Below are positions 32,978 to 41,653 of a stretch of 64,000 bases of DNA, one piece after another; position 1 is the stretch's first letter; each line of letters opens with the position of its first letter. The position numbers and the translations under genes were made by a program. The stretch is taken from NCBI RefSeq assembly GCF_028885415.1, contig NZ_CP118527.1:8804001-8868000 (forward strand), in the 5' to 3' direction. The stretch comes from Streptomyces coeruleorubidus (GTDB lineage: Bacteria > Actinomycetota > Actinomycetes > Streptomycetales > Streptomycetaceae). Below the pieces are notes generated by a model. That model saw only the letters and a program-made list of their open reading frames with translations, had not been told where the DNA came from and did not search any database.

Positions 32978-33436
32978 ATGGAGTACGGCAGTATCGAGCG
33001 CGAGATCCACGTCGACGCATCACCGGAGGTGGTCTTCGAGGTCGTCAGCCGGCCGGAGCACATGCGGGAGTGGTGGCCGGACGACGCCCGGTTCAAGTCC
33101 GTCGCAGGGGCTCCCGGTGAGCTCTTCTGGCGGGACGGGGCGACCGGCGAGACGATGACCGTCGCGCTCACCGTCGTCGAGGTCGACCCGCCGTCGCGGT
33201 TCTCGTTCAGGTGGTGCTACACCGACGCCGAACGCGGCGGGGACTCGTTGCTGGTCACCTTCGACCTGGTGCCGACGGACCAGGGGACCCGCGTGCGGAT
33301 GACCGAGACCGGGTTCCGCGAGATGGGCTGGGAGATCGCCGTACTCGAGGAGCAGTACCGCGATCACGCGAGCGCGTGGGACCACTACATCCCACGGCTG
33401 GGCGCGTACATCGCGCGACGGGTGTCGACCTCATGA
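32978..33436 (+). CDS. SRPBCC domain protein (AHSA1-like)
   Basis: START-like protein of 152 residues of the activator-of-Hsp90-ATPase-homologue type. It has EREIHVDASPEVVFEVVSRPEHMREWWPDDARF at the N-terminus and a C-terminal helix with YRDHASAWDHYIPRLGAYIARR. These hydrophobic-cavity proteins may bind lipids or aromatic ligands. ATG at 32978 follows GAAAGGG. Its stop overlaps the ArsR start (ATGA). This SRPBCC plus ArsR pairing is frequent in actinobacteria, with the regulator sensing an unknown ligand. Confidence 0.9.
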   Translation: MEYGSIEREIHVDASPEVVFEVVSRPEHMREWWPDDARFKSVAGAPGELFWRDGATGETMTVALTVVEVDPPSRFSFRWCYTDAERGGDSLLVTFDLVPTDQGTRVRMTETGFREMGWEIAVLEEQYRDHASAWDHYIPRLGAYIARRVSTS

Positions 33437-33783
33437 GCACGCCGGTCGACGACGAGCTGTGGTCGGCGATCGGTGACCCCACCCGGCGCACCCTGATCGA
33501 CCTGCTCCTCGCGTCCGGAGCCGGAACGGCCACCTCACTCAGCGCGGGCCTGCCCCTCACCCGGCAGGCCGTGTCCAAACACCTCGCCGTCCTCGACCGG
33601 GTCGGGCTGGTTCGTGCCGAGCCGGCCGGTCGCGAGCGGCGCTACCGGGTCGACGAGGCGCAACTCGCCCGCGCGGCCGCGCAACTGGCCGCGGTCGGCA
33701 CGTCCTGGGACGCCCGACTGCGCCGGATCAAGCACATCGCGGAGGCGATCGAACGCAGCCGCAACCACACCGAAGGAGAATGA
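33433..33783 (+). CDS. ArsR family transcriptional regulator
   Basis: Winged-helix regulator of 116 residues. ELWSAIGDPTRRTLIDLLL and the recognition helix LTRQAVSKHLAVLDRVGLV are clear, followed by the wing GRERRYRVDEAQL. The metal-binding cysteine pattern of classical ArsR/SmtB proteins is absent, as usual in the SRPBCC-linked subgroup. It overlaps both neighbours' boundaries and probably represses its own operon through the repeated palindromes 470-530 nt upstream. Confidence 0.92.
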   Translation: MSTPVDDELWSAIGDPTRRTLIDLLLASGAGTATSLSAGLPLTRQAVSKHLAVLDRVGLVRAEPAGRERRYRVDEAQLARAAAQLAAVGTSWDARLRRIKHIAEAIERSRNHTEGE

Positions 33784-33785
33784 AG

Positions 33786-34229
33786 ATGCCCGACATCCTG
33801 CATCGCGTCGGCGCCGTCGCGCCGCTGGACGACGTCTACCGGGCCATCGCAACGCCCGAGGGCATCGCAGGCTGGTGGACGACCGACACCACCGGCAAGA
33901 GCGAGGTCGGCGGTCAACTCGCCTTCCGCTTCGGCGACGTCGGCGGCTTCGACATGGAGATCCTCGAACTCGACCCAGCCGGCCGGGTTCGGTGGCGCGT
34001 CACGGACGGCCCCGCGGAGTGGATCGGCACGGAGATCGACTGGAGCCTCAGCCGGCGCGACGAGTACACGATCGTCCTGTTCAAGCACGAGGGCTGGCGT
34101 GAGCCGGTCGAGTTCATGCACCACTGCAGCACGAAGTGGGCGACCTTCCTGATGAGCCTCAAGGACTTCGTGGAGACCGGACGCGGCAGGCCGGCGCCCG
34201 ATGATGTCCGGATCAGCGACTGGCATTAG
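33786..34229 (+). CDS. SRPBCC domain protein
   Basis: Second START-like protein in the operon, 147 residues. ILHRVGAVAPLDDVYRAIATPEGIAGWWTTDTTG and FMHHCSTKWATFLMSLKDFVETGRG are characteristic. ATG 33786 is preferred over ATG 33780 because AAGGAGA at 33773-33779 is correctly spaced only for it. It lies 2 nt after the ArsR stop. Having one SRPBCC gene on each side of the regulator suggests two related ligand-binding or hydrolase-like proteins under a single switch. Confidence 0.88.
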   Translation: MPDILHRVGAVAPLDDVYRAIATPEGIAGWWTTDTTGKSEVGGQLAFRFGDVGGFDMEILELDPAGRVRWRVTDGPAEWIGTEIDWSLSRRDEYTIVLFKHEGWREPVEFMHHCSTKWATFLMSLKDFVETGRGRPAPDDVRISDWH

Positions 34230-34356
34230 GCGTATTGATCAGGAGCGTCGTGCGCCGGGCGGCGAAAAGCGGCAGTCGGTCGCTCATCGTGCGTCGCTAT
34301 CCGCTCCCTTCACCGGGTCGGCCGGGTATCCGGCCGACGCGGCGGGGAAACGAAGG

Positions 34357-34992
34357 TCACTGGCCCAGCTCCACCGTCGTCGTGACCCGCGTGAGGGTGG
34401 GTTTCCGGGGCACCGAACCGAACCCGAAGCGCACGGGAGGTTCGACCGGTGCCATGACACCGAGGTCGAGGCCCTCGAAGACCGCGGACACCATGCCGAC
34501 CGGCCGCATGTCCCGTACGCCGTACCACTCGCGGCGGTGCCCACCGGTACGGCCGCGGGTGCGTACGTGGGTCGGCAGCAGGTGGGCGGGGCCGTTCGTC
34601 AGGGCAGCCCACGCCGGGCGGGTCGCGAGTACGCCGGGTACGGCCCGCAGGAGGACACCCGCCGGCCGTCGCCGGCCGACAGTGAAGCGCAGCCGGAGCG
34701 GCCCCGCGGTGACCGCCCAGGTGTCGTCCGCGACGCTCACGTCGACCGGCACGACACGCACCGTGTCGAAGCTGTAGGCGCCACTGACGAAGGCCGCCGT
34801 CCGGTGCGAGGGGGCGAGCAGCAGCCGTTCCCCGTCGGCCCGCTCGATCATCACGTCGCTGAACGGCCCGAACGGCGACCGCTGCCAGTGCCCCAGCACG
34901 ACGCGCGTCCCGGAGGAGGTGCCCACGCCCGCGATCCAGCCGTCGAAGCGCAGCCGCGGGCGCCCGCCGCGGATGCCGCGCGTGCGGCTCAC
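34357..34992 (-). CDS. Conserved hypothetical protein next to DUF2071 gene
   Basis: A 211-residue soluble protein of unknown function. Features include FDGWIAGVGTSSGTRVVLGHW near residue 16, a central SVADDTWAVTAGPLRLRFTVGRR, a TRGRTGGHRREWYGVRDMRPV segment near 150, and no signal peptide or membrane helix. It is mostly beta by eye. It starts 4 nt after the DUF2071 gene and is probably translated with it. I cannot name a family. Confidence 0.72.
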   Translation of the reverse strand: MSRTRGIRGGRPRLRFDGWIAGVGTSSGTRVVLGHWQRSPFGPFSDVMIERADGERLLLAPSHRTAAFVSGAYSFDTVRVVPVDVSVADDTWAVTAGPLRLRFTVGRRRPAGVLLRAVPGVLATRPAWAALTNGPAHLLPTHVRTRGRTGGHRREWYGVRDMRPVGMVSAVFEGLDLGVMAPVEPPVRFGFGSVPRKPTLTRVTTTVELGQ

Positions 34993-34996
34993 GGTG

Positions 34997-35776
34997 CTAC
35001 TCCCCGGACAGGCCTGGCGTCGGGACAGGCCTCGACGCCCCGAGCCGCACGTGCCGCACTCCTTCCGAGAAGTGCACCAGGGGCTCGGCGGTGGGCGCGG
35101 GAAGGCCTGCCGCGGTGGTCAGCGTCTCCTCGAGCACGTCGACGGCGGCGTACGCCAGCGGCCAGGGCTCGTGTTCGACCGGCGTCTCCCAGAGCATGCC
35201 GAGCCGACGGGTGTACGCCCGCCAGCGCGAGGTCAGCCACACGTCCCGCTCGGTGGGCGTGATCGGGTCGCCGGGCCGGACCACCAGGCGGTAGGAGGCC
35301 TCGCCGACCCACCTGGACCCCGCGTACGAAACGGCGTCCCCGTTCACGGAGACGCTCAGCGTGCCCGGGTTGTACGGCGCGCCCACGGTCCTGGCCGCCA
35401 GCATCAGCGGGCAGGCCACCTCGATGGACAGGAACCACAGCCCGTCCGCCCCGTTCCGGTGCCGAACGAAGGTCCGCAGGTTGGTCTCCGCGAACGTCGG
35501 GAGCCCGGGCACCCGGGCGGGCACCGCGGGAGGGCGCACATCCGCCATCACGAAGGGGGTGAATCCCACCCAGGCCGACCCCTCGTACTCGTCCACCACC
35601 AGTTCCTCGGGCAGCAGCGCCTGGACCGCGTCCGGCGGGAAGGCCCAGTGGACGAACGTCTGCCTCAGCCAGCCGGCCCGAAGGGCGGGAACGCGCACGC
35701 GCCGCTGCGCTCCATATGCGACCACACACGGCGAGTCCCCCGGCGTGGCCAGCGGAAACGCACTCCTGCCGGGCAT
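34997..35776 (-). CDS. DUF2071 (YqjF-like) protein
   Basis: DUF2071 protein of 259 residues. The signature GWLRQTFVHWAFPPDAVQALLPEELVVD is near residue 40, followed by AWVGFTPFVMADVRPP, FAETNLRTFVRH and GLWFLSIEVACPL. Members resemble acetoacetate-decarboxylase-fold proteins, and no biochemical role is established. The first 30 residues (MPGRSAFPLATPGDSPCVV) are poorly conserved, so a later start is possible. It forms a two-gene unit with the following unknown gene. Confidence 0.85.
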   Translation of the reverse strand: MPGRSAFPLATPGDSPCVVAYGAQRRVRVPALRAGWLRQTFVHWAFPPDAVQALLPEELVVDEYEGSAWVGFTPFVMADVRPPAVPARVPGLPTFAETNLRTFVRHRNGADGLWFLSIEVACPLMLAARTVGAPYNPGTLSVSVNGDAVSYAGSRWVGEASYRLVVRPGDPITPTERDVWLTSRWRAYTRRLGMLWETPVEHEPWPLAYAAVDVLEETLTTAAGLPAPTAEPLVHFSEGVRHVRLGASRPVPTPGLSGE

Positions 35777-35819
35777 CCAGGCGAGCCGAACGGCACGACT
35801 GCTCCGGCGGGGCCGGTCG

Positions 35820-36246
35820 TCATGCCCAGGGGTGGCCGAAGCCGGCCCGGTAGGCGATCACGACGAGTTGGGCGCGATCGCGGACGCCGAGCTTGGTCAT
35901 GGTGCGGTTCACATGGGTCTTGGCGGTCCAGGGCGAGACGTGCAGCTGTTCGGCGATGGCGTCGTTGGAGAGGCCGGCGGCCACGAGGACGAGCACTTGG
36001 CGCTCGCGTTCGGTCAGGCTCGTCAGTTCCGGGGCGGGAGTGTTCGTCAGGTCGGGTGTGGTGAGGTACTGGGCGACGAGTGCCTTGGTCGCCCTGGGCG
36101 ACAGCAGTGCCTCTCCGCGGGCGACCAGCCGGATGGCGTCGAGGAGGTCGGAGAGTTCCACGCCCTTTCCGAGGAACCCGCCGGCCCCGGCACGCAGCGC
36201 CTGGAAGACGTACTCGTCGGCTTCGAAGGTCGTCAGGATCAGCACC
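35820..36246 (-). pseudogene. Response regulator (LuxR/NarL type) lacking the first half of its receiver domain
   Basis: The frame reads from LILTTFEADEYVFQALRAGAGGFLGKG, beta4-alpha5 of a receiver domain, into a full LuxR helix-turn-helix (LTERERQVLVLVAAGLSNDAIAEQLHVSPWTAKTHVN) and a normal C-terminus. Upstream of about 36246 the similarity stops abruptly. The acidic pocket and phospho-accepting aspartate are gone, and no start with a Shine-Dalgarno replaces them. No histidine kinase gene is adjacent. The breakpoint near 36245 marks a deletion or recombination event. Confidence 0.75.
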
Positions 36247-36483
36247 CAGCACGTACGCGCTGAGCGTCTGCCCCACCGGGTCCACCTGCCGGGCCCATCC
36301 CTGGTCAGCGGCGGCCGACGGCGCGCCCGCCGACCTCGAGCACATCGCGCACGGAAGCCCCGAACGCATGCTGCGTTGCGCCGGCCGCCCGACGACGAGC
36401 CCACCCCGCCCGAACGACAGCTCACGACCCGCGCTTGGACCGAGGCGGGACGGCGGCGCGAGGCGTCCGGGTGGCGCGTCGGG

Positions 36484-39273
36484 TCAGTCCGGTCGCGGCA
36501 GGTGGCCGAGGGCGTTTCGCAGTTGGGCGCGGCCGGTGATGCCGAGCTTGGGGAAGATCTTGTGCAGGTGGAAGCCGATGGTGCGCGGAGACAGGTAGAG
36601 CCGGGCACCGATGTCCCGGTTGGTCAGGCCCTCTGCCGCCAGTTGGGCGATCTGCAGTTCCTGCGGCGTCAGGTCGGCCACGGCTTCCGGCGCCGCGCCG
36701 GGTGCCGGTGCCACGCCCGCCGCGCGGAGTTCGGCGGCGGTGCGCTCGACCCAGGGTCGGGCGTCCAGCCGTTCGAAGATCTCCAGGGCGGTGCCGAGTA
36801 CGGGCCGTGCCTCGACGGACCGTCGACGGCGTCGCAGCCATTCGCCGAAGTCCAGGTGCGCGAGGGCGTGCTCGAACGGCCAGCGGGCGGTGACCGGGTC
36901 CGTCGCCGCGCGGAAACGGGACTCCGCCTCGTCGGGATCGCCCAGCAGGGCCGAGGCACGGTGCACCACCGCGTCCAGACGGGCGGAGCGGGATTCGCCC
37001 ATGGCCCGTTCGGCGGCGTGCAGCACGACGCGGGCGTCGGCCGCCTGCCCGGCGCGGACGGCGGCCGCGGCGAGGTCGGAGAGGCAGTACAGGGAGACGT
37101 GGTAGTGCACGGGTTCCGGGTGGAAGTCGCGGGTGAAGGCCCGGCGGAGCTGCTCGTACGCCGACTGGTGATCCCCCTCCGCGAGGAACGCCGTCCCGCG
37201 TGCCTGACGGTAACGCACGTACAGGCTGCGCGACTTGCGCAGATCGAGGCCGCGCACCGCGCCGCTCGCCCGTGCGTGCGCCGCCGCATGGTCCCCCTGT
37301 GCGGCGCGTAACGTGGCCTGGAGGAGCTGCGATCCCACGGTGACGTTGTCCGCTCCCGCCTCGGTCGCCATCCAGAAGGCGTCCTCGGCGGCGGACTGGG
37401 CCGCGGTCCAGGCACCGCTGTCGAACAGGGCGAGGGCGAGCGCCCGAGCGAGGGTCGCGTTGGTTCCGGCGGTCGCCGTTCGGCGCAGATGATCCATGGC
37501 GTGGCCGTACAGCCGCACGGCCTGGTCGGTCGCGTCCAGGACCGTGGCGGCGGCACCGAGCACGACGAGGGCGGACAGCGAGCCGTCCGGCAGGGCGTCC
37601 ACGGCGCGGGCCAGCCTCTTCAGAGCCTGTTCCCGCGCGGCGAAGGGATCACTGACCGCCGCCACCCAGAGGCGGTCGCTGCCGTCCTCGTCCGGTTGCG
37701 GCGCGATGAGGGCGTTGATCCGCTGGAGTTCGGCCCGGTAGAAGGGATCGCCGGAGTTGTACGCCGGAGTGGCGGCCGTTCCCAGCGCGTCCAGGGCGAG
37801 GGCGGGAGCCTGCGTGGCCATGGCCTCGGCCACGTGCAGCAGGAACGCCAGGGAGTCGTCGTGCCGGAGAGTGACGGCCAGCGACCACCCGGCGCGCAGG
37901 GACGCCTCCGCGAGCAGCCGCGCGTCGTCCGTCAGGGTGTCGACCCGGGTCGCGATGTCCCCGACCCACTGCGGGTGCCCCGCGAACATGGCCGACGCGG
38001 CGGCGCCGAGCAGGCGCCGGGCCCGCTGCTCCGGCTCCGGGGTGAGTTCCGCGGCGCGCTCCAGAGCGGCGGCCGCAGCCGCGTGACCGCCGCGCTGCCG
38101 GGAGCGTTCCGCGCTGTCCGCCAGGGCGGTGGCGACCTGTTCGTCGGGGCCCAGCGCGGCCGCGGCCAGATGCCAGGCCCGGCGATCGGGCTCCTTCGCG
38201 AACGTGGCGGCGAGCGCCAGGTGGGCCTCGCGGCGTTCGGCGAAGGAGGCGGCCTGGTAGATCGCGGAGCGGACCAGCGGGTGGCGCAGACGTACCTGGC
38301 CGCCCTCGACGCGCACCAGACCGGCCTCCTCGGCGGGCCGCCAGACCTGTACGCCGTCCAGGCCCGGTGCCGCGTGCAGGACGTCCGAAAGCCGCTCGGT
38401 ACCGGCGGCTGCCGCCAGGAGCAGGACCCGGCGGGTGGACTCCGGCAGGGTGGGCAGATCGGCGGCGAAGAGGCGCTCCAGCCGGGCGGTCACGGGGAGC
38501 GTGTCGACCGAGCCGATGTCACGGCCGGCCGGATCCTTGGCGAAGGCCCGCGTCAGCTCGATGAGGGCCAGCGGGTTCCCGGCCGCCTGCCGCAGGATCT
38601 GCGACCGGGCCCGGCCCTTCGGCGGATGCGGCTGTGCATCCAGCAGGAGACCGGCCGCGGCCCGGTCCAGCGGACCGGCCGTCAGATGCGGGAAGTCGTG
38701 GTCGAAGCGCGCCGGCACCGCCTCGTCGCGGGCGGCGAGCAGCATCGCCGCGGGTTCGCCCTCGAGACGCCGGGCGACGAACGCGAGCGCGTCCAGCGAG
38801 CCGACGTCCAGCCACTGGGCGTCGTCGACGACGATCAGCAGCGGGCGCTCCGACGCCGCGTCCGACAGCAGGGTCAACACACCGAGTCTGATGAGCAGTT
38901 GGTCGGGTGTCCGCGGCGCGTCCGTCTCGTCCGTCTCGTCCGTACCGAACGCGCGGCGCAGGGCTTCGCGCTGCCGCGGAGGAAGTCCCTCAACCCCGGC
39001 GAGGACCGGGCGGAGCAACTGGTGCACGCCCGCGAAAGCCAGGTCCTCCTCGCCTTCGCTGCCGCGCACCCGGAGCACCCGTCGACCGCGGGCAGCGGCC
39101 TGCGACGCGGCCCGGTCCACCAGGGTGCTCTTGCCCGCTCCCGGCTCACCGACCAGCACGAGTACCTTCGGGCCGCCGCCGTCCTCGGCGTGGATCAGCT
39201 GAGCGATCCGCGCCATCTCCCGGTCCCTGCCGAGGATCTCCGGCGTGTGTGCCTGTCCGGCGCCGACGTCCAT
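36484..39273 (-). CDS. LAL-type LuxR family ATPase regulator
   Basis: Large ATP-binding LuxR regulator of 929 residues. It has an N-terminal AAA/STAND-type ATPase with Walker A VGEPGAGKSTLVD near residue 40 and Walker B LLIVVDDAQWLD near 150. A long TPR-like helical middle follows, then a C-terminal LuxR helix-turn-helix LTPQELQIAQLAAEGLTNRDIGARLYLSPRTIGFHLHK at about 865-905. ATG 39273 is chosen for its GGAGG leader over ATG 39294. Such regulators often activate nearby clusters upon ligand binding. A TDETDETD repeat near residue 115 comes from a short tandem DNA repeat. Confidence 0.93.
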   Translation of the reverse strand: MDVGAGQAHTPEILGRDREMARIAQLIHAEDGGGPKVLVLVGEPGAGKSTLVDRAASQAAARGRRVLRVRGSEGEEDLAFAGVHQLLRPVLAGVEGLPPRQREALRRAFGTDETDETDAPRTPDQLLIRLGVLTLLSDAASERPLLIVVDDAQWLDVGSLDALAFVARRLEGEPAAMLLAARDEAVPARFDHDFPHLTAGPLDRAAAGLLLDAQPHPPKGRARSQILRQAAGNPLALIELTRAFAKDPAGRDIGSVDTLPVTARLERLFAADLPTLPESTRRVLLLAAAAGTERLSDVLHAAPGLDGVQVWRPAEEAGLVRVEGGQVRLRHPLVRSAIYQAASFAERREAHLALAATFAKEPDRRAWHLAAAALGPDEQVATALADSAERSRQRGGHAAAAAALERAAELTPEPEQRARRLLGAAASAMFAGHPQWVGDIATRVDTLTDDARLLAEASLRAGWSLAVTLRHDDSLAFLLHVAEAMATQAPALALDALGTAATPAYNSGDPFYRAELQRINALIAPQPDEDGSDRLWVAAVSDPFAAREQALKRLARAVDALPDGSLSALVVLGAAATVLDATDQAVRLYGHAMDHLRRTATAGTNATLARALALALFDSGAWTAAQSAAEDAFWMATEAGADNVTVGSQLLQATLRAAQGDHAAAHARASGAVRGLDLRKSRSLYVRYRQARGTAFLAEGDHQSAYEQLRRAFTRDFHPEPVHYHVSLYCLSDLAAAAVRAGQAADARVVLHAAERAMGESRSARLDAVVHRASALLGDPDEAESRFRAATDPVTARWPFEHALAHLDFGEWLRRRRRSVEARPVLGTALEIFERLDARPWVERTAAELRAAGVAPAPGAAPEAVADLTPQELQIAQLAAEGLTNRDIGARLYLSPRTIGFHLHKIFPKLGITGRAQLRNALGHLPRPD

Positions 39274-39294
39274 GTGCTGCCTCCGTCCGACCAT

Positions 39295-40191
39295 CCCCCC
39301 GACGAACCGGCCCCCCTCCGAGGCGCCCGCTCATCGCTCCGATGATCATCCTGCCAGGTCACCCGCGGATGGTCCGGCCGGTTCCCGTCGGCGGGTGCGC
39401 ATGACTGGTCACATGACATAAGCGCGTCCTCCCGAGGCTCTGACAGCATCCGGATCCGTCAGGCGGCTCCGCAGCCGGTCGGCTCGGAACCCGGTGGGAT
39501 CCGACGCGCGGCAGCGGTGCCCCTGCGTCGAACGCGACATCACCTCGGAAGGGCGGGAGACCATGACGCCGGTCGCACCGGTACGCGAGGAAGGACCGCT
39601 CCAGGGCGGCGCCACGGTGGTCGGCGACCGGCTCGCCGCGCAGGGCCACGACGGCGGGGTACGTGGTCGTGAAGCCGCTGAGCAGAGCGGCCGCCGGGCT
39701 CGTCGAGCGCGTTGCCGTGAGGGCCCTGCTGATCCGGGCGTCCGTCGGCCGGCACCTCACCGAGCCCCGTCCGAGCCCGCCCCCCTCGCCCACGTCCGCC
39801 ACATCTGCGTGCGCTGGTGGCGTCACGCCCACCGACCCGCCTCGCAGGCCTGAGTTTTCCGTGAGGGAAATCCGCAGGACCGAAAGAGTTCAGCGAGCCC
39901 GCCCCGGCAGTGCGGCGCTCCAGGCACTCGTCGACGAACTCGCGGAGGAGCTCGGCCGGTCCGACTACCGGCTCCCGGACCTTCCTGCAGAGCGAGGAAA
40001 GTTCTCAGCCGGATTCCCACGGCGCGCGGTGGTCGGTGCACGACGGTGCCGTACACCGGCGCTGACAGGGGCGCATTTACCTTTCCATGAAATCCCCCGC
40101 CGCCTTCAACGGCGTGGTGGAGAAGTTTCTGGCAGAGCCGGCGGAATTCCTGGCTTCGGCCGCCAGTTGAGCGAAAACGGTTGGAGTTCTT
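39295..40191. other. Long gap without a confident gene
   Basis: About 900 nt between the divergent LAL and AraC regulators. Frames are open in several phases through base composition, but none has a recognised family over its length. A plus-strand stretch near 39866-40000 reads RPGSAALQALVDELAEELGR, which weakly recalls the N-terminus of PucR-type sensors and breaks down after 40 residues. A relic is possible. A 27-codon reading frame at 40087 is listed separately. Confidence 0.4.
40087..40170 (+). CDS. Possible 27-residue small protein upstream of AraC gene
   Basis: ATG at 40087 opens MKSPAAFNGVVEKFLAEPAE and ends FLASAAS, 21 nt before the AraC start. It could be an upstream leader or a small peptide; the helix-favouring composition and lower GC of this stretch are suggestive, but no strong Shine-Dalgarno is visible. 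It may equally be chance. Confidence 0.25.
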   Translation: MKSPAAFNGVVEKFLAEPAEFLASAAS

Positions 40192-41046
40192 ATGACCGAG
40201 TTAGTGATGACTCGTGTGTCCGACATCGTTCAGATGCTGTCGGCGATGCCCGACGAGGGGGAGGGCGAATTCCTGTACCTGGGCCTGCACGTCCGGGGGA
40301 CGGTCGCGCTCACCCGGGCCGGGGAGGGCGGGACCTTCATGGAGCCGGGTGACATGGTGTTCTGCGATCCGGCCCGGCGTGACGTCCTCCGGTTCGGTGA
40401 GGACTGCCTGATGACGTACTTCCGAACAACCCGCCGCTACCTGGGCGTTGCGGAGCCGGACCTGGACCGGGTCGTGGGCGTGCCGGTGCGGCACGGCGTC
40501 GGTATGGGTGCGCTGGTGTCGGGCTTCCTGTCCGCGCTCGCCGCCCAGGCGGGAGTCCACCGGTCGACGATCGGTGACCGGCTCGCCCGCAGTGCCGTGG
40601 ACCTCCTCGCCGTCCTCGTCATGGAACTCCTTCAGGCGGAGACGGGAGGGGAGACGTCCGGCGCGTCGAAGGCCGGCGGCGAGATGCTGTCGCGGATCCG
40701 GGCCTTCATCGACGAGCATCTGAGGGAGCCGGAGCTGTCACCGGAATCGATCGCACGCGCGCATCACATCTCCGTGCGCTATCTGCACAAGCTCTTCCAG
40801 GACGACGGCACCACAGTGGGCCAGTGGGTACGGCAGCGCAGGCTGGCGTCCAGCAGGCAGGAGCTGGGCCGGACGTCGAATCGCAGGACAACCGTGGCCG
40901 CCGTGGCGCACCGCTGGGGATTCAGCAGCCCCTCGCACTTCAGCCGCACGTTCCGGGACGCCTACGGTATGTCCCCCCGCGAATGGCAGGCGTTGGCGGC
41001 GTCGGACGTCGGCTCGCCGGCCGGCCGATCGCACTCTCCGCAGTAA
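40192..41046 (+). CDS. AraC family transcriptional regulator
   Basis: A 284-residue AraC regulator. The N-terminal part is a cupin-like sensing domain (GLHVRGTVALTRAGEGGTFMEPGDMVFCDPARRDVLRFGEDC). The C-terminal double helix-turn-helix includes LSPESIARAHHISVRYLHKLFQDDGTTVGQWVRQRRL and VAAVAHRWGFSSPSHFSRTFRDAYGMSPREW. It is somewhat short at the N-terminus for the family. ATG 40192 follows GGAGTT. It is convergent with the YoaK/DoxX/isochorismatase/amidohydrolase set and could regulate it. Confidence 0.92.
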   Translation: MTELVMTRVSDIVQMLSAMPDEGEGEFLYLGLHVRGTVALTRAGEGGTFMEPGDMVFCDPARRDVLRFGEDCLMTYFRTTRRYLGVAEPDLDRVVGVPVRHGVGMGALVSGFLSALAAQAGVHRSTIGDRLARSAVDLLAVLVMELLQAETGGETSGASKAGGEMLSRIRAFIDEHLREPELSPESIARAHHISVRYLHKLFQDDGTTVGQWVRQRRLASSRQELGRTSNRRTTVAAVAHRWGFSSPSHFSRTFRDAYGMSPREWQALAASDVGSPAGRSHSPQ

Positions 41047-41281
41047 CGGCGGACGGTCCGGGCCCGAACACCAGGGGAGGGACCGGCCAGTGCGCGGACG
41101 GGGAGGGATCGGCTCCGTCCGCCCCGTGCAGCGGCCGGCGACGCAGGGTGAACGCACTGACCAGCAGCAACGCGCTCCCGGCGAGAAGCGGGACGGCGAG
41201 GCTCAGCCGGTCGGCCAGGGCGCCCCACAGCGGCGCCGCCAGCGCCTGGCCGCAGCGGGGCAGGAACAGGAGACACTTCTC
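40940..41281 (-). pseudogene. C-terminal relic of an MFS transporter
   Basis: Reading the minus strand from 41281 gives FLPRCGQALAAPLWGALADR, then LSLAVPLLAGSALLLVSAFTL and DPSPSAHWPVPPLVF. This is the last transmembrane segment and tail typical of MFS_3-type effectors. The remaining eleven or so membrane segments are missing, and the frame then runs antisense into the AraC gene. No start signal exists. It is a decayed end of a lost transporter gene. Confidence 0.65.
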
Positions 41282-41359
41282 CCTCAGGGATGTGTTTGGT
41301 CAAGGTCCAAGGCCAGTAGGTTCGTGCGGTCGAGGGCGGGCCGAGCCGTAGGGGTGTGC

Positions 41360-41593
41360 ATGAGTGATAGCCAGGTCACGATCAAGCTCACGAGTGACGA
41401 GGCACTGGTGCTGTCGCACTGGCTGGAGAAGCTCCAGATGACGGACCTCAGCCGCGTTGTCGACGATCCGGCGGTCTGGGCGCCGATCCATCGGATCGCC
41501 GGAACGCTGGACAAGGCGCTTCCTGGGCTGTTCGCGCCTGACTATGACCAGCGGCTTGAGGCCGCTCGTCAGCGGCTTCGGCCGGAGGAATGA
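41360..41593 (+). CDS. Small conserved-type hypothetical protein
   Basis: A 77-residue acidic protein, starting MSDSQVTIKLTSDEALVLSHW and containing VVDDPAVWAPIHRIAGTLDKALPGLFAPDYDQRLEAARQRL. The composition and well-formed amphipathic helices argue that it is real, and similar small proteins are common in Streptomyces. No function is known to me. The ATG at 41360 has a weak GGGG leader. Sequence just upstream (41283-41330) is less GC-rich and may contain its promoter. It stands alone between the MFS relic and the DUF1275 gene. Confidence 0.68.
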   Translation: MSDSQVTIKLTSDEALVLSHWLEKLQMTDLSRVVDDPAVWAPIHRIAGTLDKALPGLFAPDYDQRLEAARQRLRPEE

Positions 41594-41653
41594 CCCAGCG
41601 GTCTGGACTCCTCACCTGGCCGCAGCCGGTTGGGGCTCGTGAGAAGGTTCCGC

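Noticed and set aside
37489..39345. Plus-strand open frame of about 600 codons opposite the LAL regulator
   Set aside because: No motif, no start signal; Walker A/B and LuxR helix-turn-helix prove the minus-strand reading.
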